DNA of 64,000 bases from Sphingobium sp. SCG-1 (lineage in GTDB: Bacteria; Pseudomonadota; Alphaproteobacteria; Sphingomonadales; Sphingomonadaceae), in assembly GCF_002953135.1 (NCBI RefSeq), contig NZ_CP026372.1, forward strand, positions 1,736,001 through 1,800,000. Direction: 5' to 3'. The notes under the pieces are model-generated. The model was not told the origin of the DNA. It ran no database searches and saw nothing but the letters and a program-made list of their open reading frames with translations. Below are positions 45,836 through 55,105 of this stretch, piece by piece. Position numbers and translations under genes: made by a program. How positions within the stretch are numbered: position 1 is the stretch's first letter; every line of letters starts with the position of its first letter.

Positions 45836-45865
45836 AAGAGGCGCATCCGAAAGGGTGCGCCTCTT
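45836..45865 (+). terminator. Intrinsic terminator
   Basis: AAGAGGCGCA (45836-45845) and TGCGCCTCTT (45856-45865) form a perfect 10-bp stem with a 10-nt loop just after the low-complexity protein gene and before the ribosomal operon. The T-run is short. Confidence 0.6.
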
Positions 45866-46019
45866 TGCGTGCTTGCCTTTTGCCGCGTCTTCGACCATAG
45901 CGCCCGCTTCCAAAGGCTCCGAGGCAACTCCGGACCTGCTGGATCACAACTAAAGACGATAGCCGGAGGGGCGTTCGCATGGGGCGGCGTCAGCGATCGG
46001 CCAATATGAAGGAAGACCC

Positions 46020-46463
46020 ATGGCTCTCTACGAGCACGTGTTTCTTGCGCGCCAGGATCTGGCACAGGCGCAGGTAGACGCACTGGCGGAAATCGCCACC
46101 AAGATTGTCGAAGACAATAAGGGCAAGGTCGTAAAGACCGAAAATTGGGGCCTGCGCAGCATGGCCTACAAGATCGCCAAGAATCGCAAGGCGCACTATG
46201 TGATGCTCAACATCGATGCCCCTGCCGGCGTCGTTGCAGAGCTGGAGCGCCAGACCCAGATCAACGAAGACGTGATCCGCTACATGACCATCAAGGTCGA
46301 TGAGCTGGAAGCCGGTCCTTCGGTCATGATGCGCAAGCAAGAGCGTGACGCACGCGGCGGTGGCCGTGGCGAGCGCGGCGACCGCGATCGTGGCGCACCG
46401 CGCGGCGATCGTGAAGATCGTGGCGACCGTCCCCGTCGTGACCGCGACGAAGCTGGCGAATAA
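46020..46463 (+). CDS. rpsF: 30S ribosomal protein S6
   Basis: 147 residues. The core (YEHVFLARQDLAQAQVDAL, then NWGLRSMAYKIAKNRKAHYV) is canonical S6, which pairs with S18 on the 30S platform. The C-terminus is extended by about 35 residues of Arg/Gly/Asp repeats (ARGGGRGERGDRDRGAPRGD). AAGGA lies before ATG. It starts the rpsF-rpsR-rplI operon. Confidence 0.98.
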   Translation: MALYEHVFLARQDLAQAQVDALAEIATKIVEDNKGKVVKTENWGLRSMAYKIAKNRKAHYVMLNIDAPAGVVAELERQTQINEDVIRYMTIKVDELEAGPSVMMRKQERDARGGGRGERGDRDRGAPRGDREDRGDRPRRDRDEAGE

Positions 46464-46477
46464 GGAGACATAAGAAC

Positions 46478-46702
46478 ATGGCACGCCCATTTTTCCGCCG
46501 CCGCAAGAGCTGCCCCTTCGCCGCCAAGGATGCGCCGAAGATCGATTATAAGGACGTTCGTCTGCTTCAGGGCTTCGTGTCCGAGCGCGGCAAGATCGTC
46601 CCCAGCCGCATCACGGCCGTTTCGGCCAAGAAGCAGCGCGAACTCGCAACCGCGATCAAGCGCGCCCGTCATCTGGGCCTGCTGCCCTACATCGTGAAGT
46701 GA
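46478..46702 (+). CDS. rpsR: 30S ribosomal protein S18
   Basis: 74 residues, very basic, with RRRKSCPF near the start and the conserved IDYKDVRLLQGFVSERGKI core, ending HLGLLPYIVK. It lies 14 nt after rpsF. It binds S6 and 16S rRNA. Length is normal. Confidence 0.98.
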   Translation: MARPFFRRRKSCPFAAKDAPKIDYKDVRLLQGFVSERGKIVPSRITAVSAKKQRELATAIKRARHLGLLPYIVK

Positions 46703-46715
46703 GGGAATAGATCTC

Positions 46716-47321
46716 ATGGAAATCATTCTACTCGAACGGATCGAGAAACTCGGCGCCATCGGTGACATCGTCACCGTGAAGGACGGCTATGCCCGTAACT
46801 TCCTGCTGCCGAACAAGAAGGCGCTTCGCTCCAATAACGCCAACAAGAAGGTCTTCGAAGCCAACCGCGCGAAGATCGAAGCCGACAATGCGTCGCGTCG
46901 TGAAGAAGCCAAGGCATCTTCCGGCGATGTCGATGGTAAGCAGGTCGTTCTGATCCGCCAGTCGTCGAACGCTGGCGCTCTGTACGGATCGGTTTCGGTG
47001 CGCGACATCATCGAAGCGCTTCAGGCCGATGGCGTGAAGACCGTCAACAAGGCGATGATCGTGCTGGAACGCCCGATCAAGACCCTTGGCGTGTTCGACG
47101 TCAAGGTTGCGCTGCACCCCGAAGTCACGGTGAACATTCAGGTGAACGTAGCCCGTTCGCCGGAAGAAGCCGAGCTTCAGAAGGAAGGCGTCGACGTGAT
47201 GGCCAGCATGTTCGAAAAGGACGAAGCAGGCTTCACCGAAGATTACGATCCCAACGCGGAACCGGGCGAAATCGCTTCGGAACCCACGGACGAAGCTGAA
47301 GGCGCCGATCAGGACGCCTGA
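46716..47321 (+). CDS. rplI: 50S ribosomal protein L9, C-terminally extended
   Basis: 201 residues against about 150 in E. coli. The N-terminal RNA-binding domain (MEIILLERIEKLGAIGDIV, then NFLLPNKKAL), the long helix and the C-terminal domain (LYGSVSVRDI) are all present. The extra 45 or so residues are acidic (EDYDPNAEPGEIASEPTDEA), a feature common in sphingomonads. It ends the operon at a strong terminator. Confidence 0.97.
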   Translation: MEIILLERIEKLGAIGDIVTVKDGYARNFLLPNKKALRSNNANKKVFEANRAKIEADNASRREEAKASSGDVDGKQVVLIRQSSNAGALYGSVSVRDIIEALQADGVKTVNKAMIVLERPIKTLGVFDVKVALHPEVTVNIQVNVARSPEEAELQKEGVDVMASMFEKDEAGFTEDYDPNAEPGEIASEPTDEAEGADQDA

Positions 47322-47343
47322 TCGCCCATCGACTGACATAAAG

Positions 47344-47374
47344 AGCCGCCCGGTGCAGATCGGGCGGCTTTTTT
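47344..47374 (+). terminator. Terminator of the rpsF-rpsR-rplI operon
   Basis: AGCCGCCCG (47344-47352) and CGGGCGGCT (47361-47369) form a perfect 9-bp stem with an 8-nt loop, followed by a run of T to 47374. It is a classic intrinsic terminator. Confidence 0.85.
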
Positions 47375-47459
47375 GTTGCTGAAGCGCCTGAACGGATGCT
47401 TAGTCCCTATCCCGCTATTGTGTCCTTCCTTCTCCTCCGGCATAGCTCAAAGGGGGAAC

Positions 47460-47936
47460 ATGGCTATGATCGACAAGTTGACCGAAGAAGCGCTTGCGCT
47501 GAGCCAGGTGGCCGCGATCACTGAGGTGCTTGAGGACGTGTGCCGCATCACCGATATGGGCTTCGCGGCTGTGGCGCGCGTAACGGAAGATCGGTGGATC
47601 GCATGTCAGGTTCTCGATAAGATCGAGTTCGGCCTCAACCCCGGCGACGAACTGGAGATCAAGACCACGATTTGCGACGAGATCAGGCAAAGCGGCCAAC
47701 GTGTCATCATTGATCATGTCGATCAGGACATAGAATGGCAGACGCATCACACACCGATGCTGTACGGCTTCAAAAGCTATGCCTCGTTGCCGATCACCGC
47801 GCCCGACGGAACATTCTTCGGCACGCTGTGCGCCATAGATCCCAGGTCGCGTTCCTTGAAGGGCAATGAAACGCTCGCCGCGCTCCAGCATTGCGCGGAG
47901 CGGGTTCAGGTGATTTTAGCGGACACCTTCGCCTGA
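47460..47936 (+). CDS. GAF-domain protein
   Basis: A 158-residue protein consisting of one GAF domain: VLEDVCRITDMGFAAVARVTEDRWI at the start, then KTTICDEIRQSGQRVIIDHV, YGFKSYASLPITAPDGTFFGTLCAIDP near the end. GAF domains bind small ligands or cofactors. AGGGGG lies before ATG; the longer open frame has no site. It is a stand-alone sensor; the partner is unknown. Confidence 0.8.
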   Translation: MAMIDKLTEEALALSQVAAITEVLEDVCRITDMGFAAVARVTEDRWIACQVLDKIEFGLNPGDELEIKTTICDEIRQSGQRVIIDHVDQDIEWQTHHTPMLYGFKSYASLPITAPDGTFFGTLCAIDPRSRSLKGNETLAALQHCAERVQVILADTFA

Positions 47937-48012
47937 ATGATGTGCAGTTCAAAACCACTGGCGCCATGTCGCACCCTCGCATCCTGCTCCGTCCCCTGCT
48001 ATCGCCGCTCCA

Positions 48013-50286
48013 ATGACTGATTTCCGCGACCCGTTCGACAACATCAAGGATCATCCCTTCGATTCCGCTCTGTCCGAGCGCTATCTGGTCTATGCGCTGT
48101 CCACGATCACCGCACGGTCGCTGCCTGACCTGCGGGATGGACTAAAACCTGTTCACCGTCGCCTCCTGTGGGCGATGCGGTTGCTGAAGCTGGAGCCGAG
48201 CAATCCGGACCCGGCGCGCAATACCACATCGTACAAGAAATGTGCGCGTGTGGTCGGCGACGTCATCGGCAAATATCATCCGCACGGAGACACGTCCGTC
48301 TACGATGCGATGGTGCGTCTGGCGCAGGACTTTTCCCTACGCACGCCGCTGGTCGACGGTCAGGGCAATTTCGGCAATATCGACGGCGATAACGCGGCTG
48401 CCATGCGCTACACCGAGGCGCGGCTGACGCAGGCGGCGTCTGACTTGATGTCCGGTCTCGACGAAGGCACTGTCGATTACCGCCCCACCTATAATGGCGA
48501 AGATGAAGAGCCCGAAGTCTTTCCGGGCCTGTTCCCGAACCTGCTTGCCAACGGGGCGTCCGGCATCGCGGTCGGCATGGCGACCAGTATTCCGCCGCAT
48601 AATGTCGCGGAACTGATAGACGCGGCGCTGCTCCTGATCGATCAGCCTGACGCGGATCATGCCGCGCTGATGCAGCACGTCACTGGCCCCGACCTGCCCA
48701 CGGGCGGTGTCCTGGTGGACAGCCCCCGCAGCATCGCGGAATCCTATGTCACCGGGCGTGGTTCCTTCCGCGTCCGCGCGCGCTGGCACAAGGAAGAGGG
48801 CGGGCGCGGCACCTGGGTCGCGATCATCACGGAAATCCCGTTTCAAGTCGCCAAGTCCAAGCTGATCGAAGAGATCGCCGCGCTCATCAACGACAAGAAG
48901 CTGCCCATCCTGGCCGATATTCGCGACGAGTCGGACGCAGAAATCCGCATCGTCATCGAACCGCGCAGCCGCTCGGTCGATCCCGACATCTTGATGGACA
49001 GCCTGTTCCGCCTGACCGACCTCGAAAGCCGGTTGAGCCTCAATCTGAATGTCCTCGACGCCAGCCATACGCCCCGCGTGATGAGCCTGCGGGAGGTGCT
49101 GGTCGAATGGCTGAAGCACCAGATCGACGTATTGGTGCGACGCGCAAAGCACCGGCTCGATAAGATCGCCGCTCGGCTCGAACTGCTCGACGGCTACATC
49201 ATTGCCTATCTCAATCTCGACCGGGTGATCGCGATCATTCGGACCGAGGATGAGCCGAAGGAAGTCATGATGGCTGAGTTCGCACTGACGGATCGGCAGG
49301 CGGAGGCGATCCTTAACATGCGGCTGCGCTCCTTGCGTAAGCTGGAAGAGATGGAGTTGCGCCGCGAACATGCCGAACTCGTCAAGGAACGTGACGAGCT
49401 TGAAAAGCTGGTGGAAAATCCCGCCCGTCAGCGCACTCAGCTAAAACGTGATCTCAATGCTCTACGCAAACGTTACGGCCCCGACACGCTGCTCGGCAAG
49501 CGCCGCACGCTGATCGAGGAAGCCGCGCCTGCGCGCGAAATCCCGCTGGAGGCGATGATCGAACGCGAGCCGATCACCGTGATCCTTTCGCAACGCGGCT
49601 GGATTCGCGCGATGAAAGGGCATGTCGACGACGCGACCATCGCCGGAGTCAAATATAAGGAAGGCGACGGGCCCTGGAGTACGCCCGTGCAGATGCAGAC
49701 GACGGACAAGCTGCTGATCGCCTGCGCCAACGGAAGGTTCTACACACTGGGGGCGGACCGACTGCCTGGCGGTCGCGGATTCGGCGAGCCGGTCCGGTCG
49801 ATGATCGATCTGGACAATACGACAGAGATCGTGGCGATGATGGTCGCCAGAAAAGACGCGAAGCTGCTCGTCGCCGCCTCGGACGGGCGCGGGTTCGTTG
49901 TACCTGTGGCAGATATTCTGGCTGAAACGCGCAAGGGCAAGCAGGTGGTGAACCTGCGTGTTGGGGCGAATCTGTCCATCGTCCGCATGGTGCCCGCTCT
50001 GGCCGACAGCGTTGCCGTGATCGGCGACAATCGAAAGCTGCTGGTTTTCCCGCTGTCGGAGCTTCCGGAAATGTCTCGCGGGCAGGGCGTGCAGATGCAG
50101 CGTTATCGCGACGGCGGCTTGTCGGATGCCATCAGCTTCGTTCTTGGCGATGGTTTGAGCTGGCCTATGGGCGGCGAATCGGGTCGGACCCGCACCGAAA
50201 GCGACATGACGCCGTGGCGTGTGACGCGTGGCGCGGCGGGACGAATGCCACCCACGGGCTTCCCTCGCGACAACCGCTTCGGGTAA
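48013..50286 (+). CDS. parC: DNA topoisomerase IV subunit A
   Basis: ParC separates linked daughter chromosomes. 757 residues. The active Tyr is Y133 in MRYTEARL, and the quinolone region reads KYHPHGDTSVYDAMV, with T94 and D98 at the positions of E. coli S80 and E84. The C-terminal blades (RGWIRAMKGH, GRGFVVPVADIL) are those of ParC rather than GyrA, whose GyrA-box is absent. Its parE partner is elsewhere. Confidence 0.95.
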   Translation: MTDFRDPFDNIKDHPFDSALSERYLVYALSTITARSLPDLRDGLKPVHRRLLWAMRLLKLEPSNPDPARNTTSYKKCARVVGDVIGKYHPHGDTSVYDAMVRLAQDFSLRTPLVDGQGNFGNIDGDNAAAMRYTEARLTQAASDLMSGLDEGTVDYRPTYNGEDEEPEVFPGLFPNLLANGASGIAVGMATSIPPHNVAELIDAALLLIDQPDADHAALMQHVTGPDLPTGGVLVDSPRSIAESYVTGRGSFRVRARWHKEEGGRGTWVAIITEIPFQVAKSKLIEEIAALINDKKLPILADIRDESDAEIRIVIEPRSRSVDPDILMDSLFRLTDLESRLSLNLNVLDASHTPRVMSLREVLVEWLKHQIDVLVRRAKHRLDKIAARLELLDGYIIAYLNLDRVIAIIRTEDEPKEVMMAEFALTDRQAEAILNMRLRSLRKLEEMELRREHAELVKERDELEKLVENPARQRTQLKRDLNALRKRYGPDTLLGKRRTLIEEAAPAREIPLEAMIEREPITVILSQRGWIRAMKGHVDDATIAGVKYKEGDGPWSTPVQMQTTDKLLIACANGRFYTLGADRLPGGRGFGEPVRSMIDLDNTTEIVAMMVARKDAKLLVAASDGRGFVVPVADILAETRKGKQVVNLRVGANLSIVRMVPALADSVAVIGDNRKLLVFPLSELPEMSRGQGVQMQRYRDGGLSDAISFVLGDGLSWPMGGESGRTRTESDMTPWRVTRGAAGRMPPTGFPRDNRFG

Positions 50287-50348
50287 TCCCTTACAGCTTG
50301 TTATCTTCGTGGTTTAATTAATTTACCTTATGGCCGTACTTTAGCTGC

Positions 50349-52103
50349 ATGGACGCTTTCTCTGCGCGCTTTACGGACAATGACGATTTCGATGGGCTGC
50401 TCGCTTCGTCGGATGACCGCGCCGTTGCGACCGCAGCGGCCTCGGACGCTGGCTGGCTCCATGCCCTGCCGCAAGCCGCAGCAATCCTTGCGTTTCGAGA
50501 GGGCGCACCGAGCGTCCTGCAAGCGAATGCCGCGTTCAATCAGACCTTTCCAGCCGGGGTTCGCGGGCTGATTTGCGCAGGCGATGGGGAGTTCAACTGG
50601 ACCGAGCGCATCGCGAATCTGTGCAAATCGCGACGGGCCTCCGACCATTTCGAAGTGCGCCGCGATGGACCGCTCGGCGCGGAATTTCTCGCCTGTACGA
50701 TTGGGCGGCTGGACGCTTCTGACCGCAAAGGCGTGCGGCTGCTGTTCACTGCCATTGATCGCACGAACGAGCGAGTCATGGAAAAGAACCTGCGGCGCGA
50801 ACTGTTATCGGATAGTCTTACGGCGCTCCCTAACCGTACCGGGTTTGGAGAAGAAATCGACGATTGCCTTGCCAACATCTCGCCTGCGGAGCGGGGCAGC
50901 TTTGCCGCCATTGCAATAGATCTCACGCGTTTCAGCCGCGTGAACGAATCTTTAGGGGCGCTTGCCGGTGACGAACTTATCATCACCGTCGCCAAGCGCC
51001 TGAAGTCGAGCCTGCGCCGCGGCGATGTGCTGGCGCGAATCGGCGGTAATGAATTTGCGATCTTCGCCCGGCTCAACAACGGCCTGTCCGACGCCCTGCA
51101 TATAGTGCAACGCGTGAATGACGCACTGGCTTCGCCGGTGCGGCTAACCAATCTTCAGATCAGTGTGGAATGCGCCATCGGCTGCGCCTTGTCGCAGAGC
51201 CTGGCCGACGACCCCGAAGACACCGTTCGTCAAGCGCAGGCGGCGGTCAAGATCGCCAAGCGCAGCGGCAAGCTGGAGATATACAGAGCGGGTGTCCTGA
51301 AGGAAGCGCATCGCCGCTTCACATTGGAAAGCCGCTTGCGTGAAGCCATCGCCAAAGGCGGTCTGGAACTGGCATTCCAGCCGCTCGTCCATCTCGAATC
51401 GGGTGATGTCACCGGGTTCGAAGCACTAGCGCGCTGGAACGATCCGGAACTGGGGGAGGTGTCTCCATCGGAATTCATCCCCGTCGCGGAGGAATCCGGT
51501 CTGATCGTGCCGCTCGGCCGCTGGGCGATGTATGAGGCGGCGCAGACCCTGGCAAAGTGGGATCGGGTTCAGGGCGAAGTCCTGCCACTAGGCATCAACG
51601 TCAATCTGTCTCCGACGCAGATGAGCCGCGACGATGTTCCGACCGTCGTAGAGGAAGCCCTGCGCTATTCGGGCATAGCCGGGCGGCGGCTGACCATCGA
51701 ACTGACCGAAAGCGCGATTATCGCTGACCCGGACAAGGCAAGGCAGGTGCTGGCCGCGCTCAAGAGCCTGGATGCCTCGATCGCAATGGACGATTTCGGG
51801 ACTGGCTATTCCAATCTAGCAAGTTTGCAGAGTCTCCCCATCGATCTGTTGAAGATCGATCGCTCGTTCGTGTCGAACATGATCCACGATCGGGATAATC
51901 ATGCCATCGTCCGCACCATCCTCTCGCTGGCGGACTCTCTTGATTTGCGCGTAACTGCCGAGGGTATCGAAACGCAGGACCTTGCCGACGTCTTGCAGCG
52001 TCTCGGTTGCTGGCAGGGTCAAGGCTACCATTTCTCTCAGGCGCTGTCGGAACAAAAAGCTTTCGACTACTGGCGGGCGCGCTGGAACTTCCACACGATC
52101 TGA
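50349..52103 (+). CDS. PAS-GGDEF-EAL cyclic-di-GMP protein with degenerate GGDEF
   Basis: 584 residues. An N-terminal region (to about 145) resembles a PAS sensor domain. The GGDEF domain (about 150-310) has GGNEF (232-236) in place of GGDEF, so cyclase activity is doubtful. The EAL domain (about 325-570) keeps FEALARW (E358), NVNLSPTQM and DDFGTGYSNLASLQSLPID, so phosphodiesterase activity is likely. It would lower cyclic-di-GMP in response to a signal. It is convergent with cca, overlapping it by 37 nt. Confidence 0.88.
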   Translation: MDAFSARFTDNDDFDGLLASSDDRAVATAAASDAGWLHALPQAAAILAFREGAPSVLQANAAFNQTFPAGVRGLICAGDGEFNWTERIANLCKSRRASDHFEVRRDGPLGAEFLACTIGRLDASDRKGVRLLFTAIDRTNERVMEKNLRRELLSDSLTALPNRTGFGEEIDDCLANISPAERGSFAAIAIDLTRFSRVNESLGALAGDELIITVAKRLKSSLRRGDVLARIGGNEFAIFARLNNGLSDALHIVQRVNDALASPVRLTNLQISVECAIGCALSQSLADDPEDTVRQAQAAVKIAKRSGKLEIYRAGVLKEAHRRFTLESRLREAIAKGGLELAFQPLVHLESGDVTGFEALARWNDPELGEVSPSEFIPVAEESGLIVPLGRWAMYEAAQTLAKWDRVQGEVLPLGINVNLSPTQMSRDDVPTVVEEALRYSGIAGRRLTIELTESAIIADPDKARQVLAALKSLDASIAMDDFGTGYSNLASLQSLPIDLLKIDRSFVSNMIHDRDNHAIVRTILSLADSLDLRVTAEGIETQDLADVLQRLGCWQGQGYHFSQALSEQKAFDYWRARWNFHTI

Positions 52104-53278
52104 TCGGCGATCGCTTCAAGTGCGCTCCCCATGGGAAAGCCATTGCCGATCCACTCCGCTTCCACCTCTTTCAGTGCAAGAGCCACAGCAGGGCCGGGGG
52201 CCAATCCTCGCGCGATCAGCGCGCCGCCTGTCATGGGGAAGGAGGGAACCGTGCAAGAACGAAGTTCCTTGATGGTTGCGGCTGATATGTTCTCATTCAA
52301 GAGCATCCGGTCCACCGCGCCCTCCGTGCCGATCAGATAGGCGAGTTGTACGGGGTGTTCATGATCCGGCGCATCCGTCAACGCTGTGACGATACGCTTG
52401 CGTGCCTTGTTCGACAGTTTGAGGCGCGCCGCCACGCCATCGCCTACCGATGGGTTCGCAGGCAGCAGCGCACAAAGCCGCCTGATCGGAGCGGGCTCCG
52501 CATCAGCCTCGTTCTCTCGCTGGATCAATCGCGCCATTCTCGTGACACCCTGCTCATCGATCTCGGGGAGCACGGGAAGCAAAATGCCACCATCCACCAT
52601 AAGGCGGAGGGCGGGGGTCGGCTCGCGCAACGCCAGCAATTTCAATAATTCGTCGGCGATCCGCTCGCGCGATAGAGCCATCAGGCTGTTCGCCCGCGCT
52701 CTGCATGCCGAATATGCCGCCGCATCCGGTTCGCCCTTCCCAAAGCGCGCATAGAATCGGAAGAAGCGCAGGATGCGGAGATGATCTTCAGCGATCCGGG
52801 CGTCGGGATCGCCTATGAACCGGACCATACCTGCACGCAGATCCTCAAGACCCCCGAAGTAGTCGCTGATGATCCCTGATCGGGCGTCGGCGAACAGCGC
52901 ATTAATTGTAAAGTCCCGACGGGCGGCATCTTCCCGCCAGTCGTCCGTGAAGGCTATGGTCGCGTGGCGGCCGTCGGTACTGACGTCCCGGCGCAATGTG
53001 GTGATTTCCACGGGCCAGCCGGATAGCACAGCCGTCACGGTCCCATGGTCTATACCGGTTGGGACGGCCTTGATCCCGGCGTTCTCCAGCCGCGCCATTA
53101 CTTCTCTAGGTTCATGCACCGTCGCGATATCGACATCTGAAACTGAATGCCCCAGCAGTGTATCGCGCACCGCTCCCCCGACAAACCGCGCGTCGTCCTG
53201 ATAAGCGCCCAGTGCTTCAAGCAGTTCTTTCAGCCCCGGCCGGTGTAGCCATTCCGCGTCAGGCAGGCTCTCGGTCAT
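52067..53278 (-). CDS. cca: CCA tRNA nucleotidyltransferase
   Basis: Adds or repairs the 3' CCA of tRNAs. 403 residues with FVGGAVRDTLLGHSVSDVDIA (nucleotidyltransferase motif with the DxD pair), the RDFTINAL motif, and the RRD-type RILRFFRFYARFG. It belongs to the class II enzymes. It overlaps the nudix gene by 20 nt and the convergent EAL gene. It ends the DUF1285-nudix-cca operon. Confidence 0.95.
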   Translation of the reverse strand: MTESLPDAEWLHRPGLKELLEALGAYQDDARFVGGAVRDTLLGHSVSDVDIATVHEPREVMARLENAGIKAVPTGIDHGTVTAVLSGWPVEITTLRRDVSTDGRHATIAFTDDWREDAARRDFTINALFADARSGIISDYFGGLEDLRAGMVRFIGDPDARIAEDHLRILRFFRFYARFGKGEPDAAAYSACRARANSLMALSRERIADELLKLLALREPTPALRLMVDGGILLPVLPEIDEQGVTRMARLIQRENEADAEPAPIRRLCALLPANPSVGDGVAARLKLSNKARKRIVTALTDAPDHEHPVQLAYLIGTEGAVDRMLLNENISAATIKELRSCTVPSFPMTGGALIARGLAPGPAVALALKEVEAEWIGNGFPMGSALEAIADQIVWKFQRARQ

Positions 53279-53870
53279 ATCCCAGCCTCCACGACAGGTT
53301 CGCCAGGATTGCCGCTGTTATCCCCCAGATCCGCCGTTGCTGCCAAAGGATCTCGAAATAGTGGCGCATGCGGCCTTCCCACTCAACTTCCTTCTGGATT
53401 CGATTTGCTGGATCAAGAACATAGGCCAAAGGCACCTCGAACCAGTCCGCAACTTCGTCAGCCTGTGCTGTCAGAGGAAGGTCGGCGGGTACGACCGCAA
53501 TTACCGGCACGATGTCGAAACCCGTAAAGGTGCTGTAGCGATCACTGATTCCGATGATCTCGGCGCTGCTGGGCGGCAGGCCGATTTCTTCCTCCGCCTC
53601 GCGTAGCGCAGCTGCGATCTCATCGGCGTCAGTATCATCCACCTTGCCGCCGGGGAACGCCACCTGTCCGGCGTGCTTCCGAAGCCGCGAGGATCGTTGG
53701 GTCAGTATCAGGCCCGGCTCAGGCCGATCCGTTACGGCCACGAGAACGGCGGCAGGGGCAAGGATGATATCGCGATCAAGGCGGGGATCGCGATCCGCTA
53801 TCCAGCTCGATATGTCATCGCGGCTATGTCCTTCGGCCAAGGCAGTTCGCAGCCGTTCGGCCAACGTCAT
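53259..53870 (-). CDS. CoA pyrophosphatase (Nudix, NudL type)
   Basis: A 203-residue Nudix hydrolase. The NudL motif LILTQRSSRLRKHAGQVAFP and the Nudix box (GGKVDDTD then ALREAEEEIGL) are intact. These enzymes split CoA and its derivatives. ATG 53870 overlaps the DUF1285 stop by 4 nt, so the start is taken there rather than at the longer frame. Confidence 0.9.
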   Translation of the reverse strand: MTLAERLRTALAEGHSRDDISSWIADRDPRLDRDIILAPAAVLVAVTDRPEPGLILTQRSSRLRKHAGQVAFPGGKVDDTDADEIAAALREAEEEIGLPPSSAEIIGISDRYSTFTGFDIVPVIAVVPADLPLTAQADEVADWFEVPLAYVLDPANRIQKEVEWEGRMRHYFEILWQQRRIWGITAAILANLSWRLGYDREPA

Positions 53871-54439
53871 TCCACACTTCCAAGCGCGAAATGTCGACCG
53901 CCGCTCCATAGGCCGGGAGTTGTGGCTTCCGCATCTTCGTCCAGCGCCAGGTTCACCAGTTCATAATAGACCGCGCGCGCAATCAGCGCTTCGAGACCGT
54001 CGCGCACATGAAGATAGGGGCGGGGGCCTTCATCGGTCTGGTGGACATCGATCGCATGATCTGCATTTGCGACGACGATGTCTCCGGTATTGAGCCGAAA
54101 AACGAGGGATCGGCCATTTCCGGAGCCTTCGGATTTCACTTCCACAGCGACGAAGGGCACGTCTTCCACTTCGATGGACAATTTCTCTACCGGCGTGACG
54201 AGCACATAAGAGCCGTCGGATTCTCGCCGCAGGACCGTCGAAAACAGGCGCACCATATTTTCGCGACCGATAGGCGATCCCTGATGAAACCATGTTCCGT
54301 CACGCGCGATCCGCATTTCACTGTCACCGCAATGCTTCGGATTCCACTGCGCAACAGGCGGCAGTTTCTTTTCTTCCACCAACCGCGCAATCTCTGCGAG
54401 GGAGAGAGATGCAAGATCGGGAAGGGGGGGCATGGGCAT
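53867..54439 (-). CDS. DUF1285 protein
   Basis: 190 residues matching DUF1285: LPPVAQWNPKHCGDSEMRIARDGTWFHQGSPIGR near the start and RLFSTVLRRESDGSYVLVTPVEKLSI. The fold is two beta domains; the function is not known, though it travels with cca and the CoA pyrophosphatase in alphaproteobacteria. It is the first gene of that operon. Confidence 0.85.
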   Translation of the reverse strand: MPMPPLPDLASLSLAEIARLVEEKKLPPVAQWNPKHCGDSEMRIARDGTWFHQGSPIGRENMVRLFSTVLRRESDGSYVLVTPVEKLSIEVEDVPFVAVEVKSEGSGNGRSLVFRLNTGDIVVANADHAIDVHQTDEGPRPYLHVRDGLEALIARAVYYELVNLALDEDAEATTPGLWSGGRHFALGSVE

Positions 54440-54488
54440 AAACTGGAGATAAGAGCGGCTTACGCCATTGGCAAAGGGAATGTCTTGT

Positions 54489-55007
54489 TCAGACCATCTG
54501 TGTGATGCGCGGACCTAACATCCCGACTTCCGGCAACGTGCCGCCATCGACGACCAATGCGAGCAGACGACGCGCCTCAACTGTTCCAGGTGCCTGCCAT
54601 TTCGCTGTTCCCTCGGCGGAGAAGCCCCAGAAGCGGCCATAATATTCAGGGTCACCGATCATCATCAGCGGCGGACAGGCAAGTCTCCTCGCATCCTGCA
54701 CTACGGCATCCATCATGGCTCGCCCGAAACCGCCCTTTTGCTGATCGGGCCGCACCGCGACCGGTCCGACCATTACGAGTGGGCGGACCGTTCCGTCCTG
54801 ACTGTGCAGCGCGACGGGCCAGCTTTGCAGCGTGCCGATAAGATCGCCCCCATCATCCAGTGCTGCGTAGCTCAGTTCGGGTAGCCACTTCATTTCCTTG
54901 CGGATCAGATAGGCCGTGCGCCCCCGCCGATCCGTACCGAACGCTGCATCCAGCAGCGCTTCGATCGCGTCGTCGCTTTGACTACCAAGAGGGAGAATCT
55001 GGGTCAC
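54489..55007 (-). CDS. GNAT acetyltransferase
   Basis: A 172-residue GCN5-like protein with VGPVAVRPDQQKGGFGRAMM (acetyl-CoA loop) and GDPEYYGRFWGFSAEG. The frame runs far upstream, overlapping folB, but GTG 55007 marks where family similarity begins. This is the YhbS-like subtype. The substrate is unknown. It lies divergent from folB. Confidence 0.75.
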   Translation of the reverse strand: MTQILPLGSQSDDAIEALLDAAFGTDRRGRTAYLIRKEMKWLPELSYAALDDGGDLIGTLQSWPVALHSQDGTVRPLVMVGPVAVRPDQQKGGFGRAMMDAVVQDARRLACPPLMMIGDPEYYGRFWGFSAEGTAKWQAPGTVEARRLLALVVDGGTLPEVGMLGPRITQMV

Positions 55008-55105
55008 GTCTTGCCGTTCGTTCCATAAAAGAGCATGAGCGCCCTCGAGCGCGGGGGTCTTACCCGCTGACCGCCAAATGAAAAGCGATAATCGGCAAGC
55101 CTGAC

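Noticed and set aside
45866..46019. S6:S18-binding leader motif before rpsF
   Set aside because: The leader is GC-rich with possible stems, but I could not place the conserved CCG-containing bulge with confidence.
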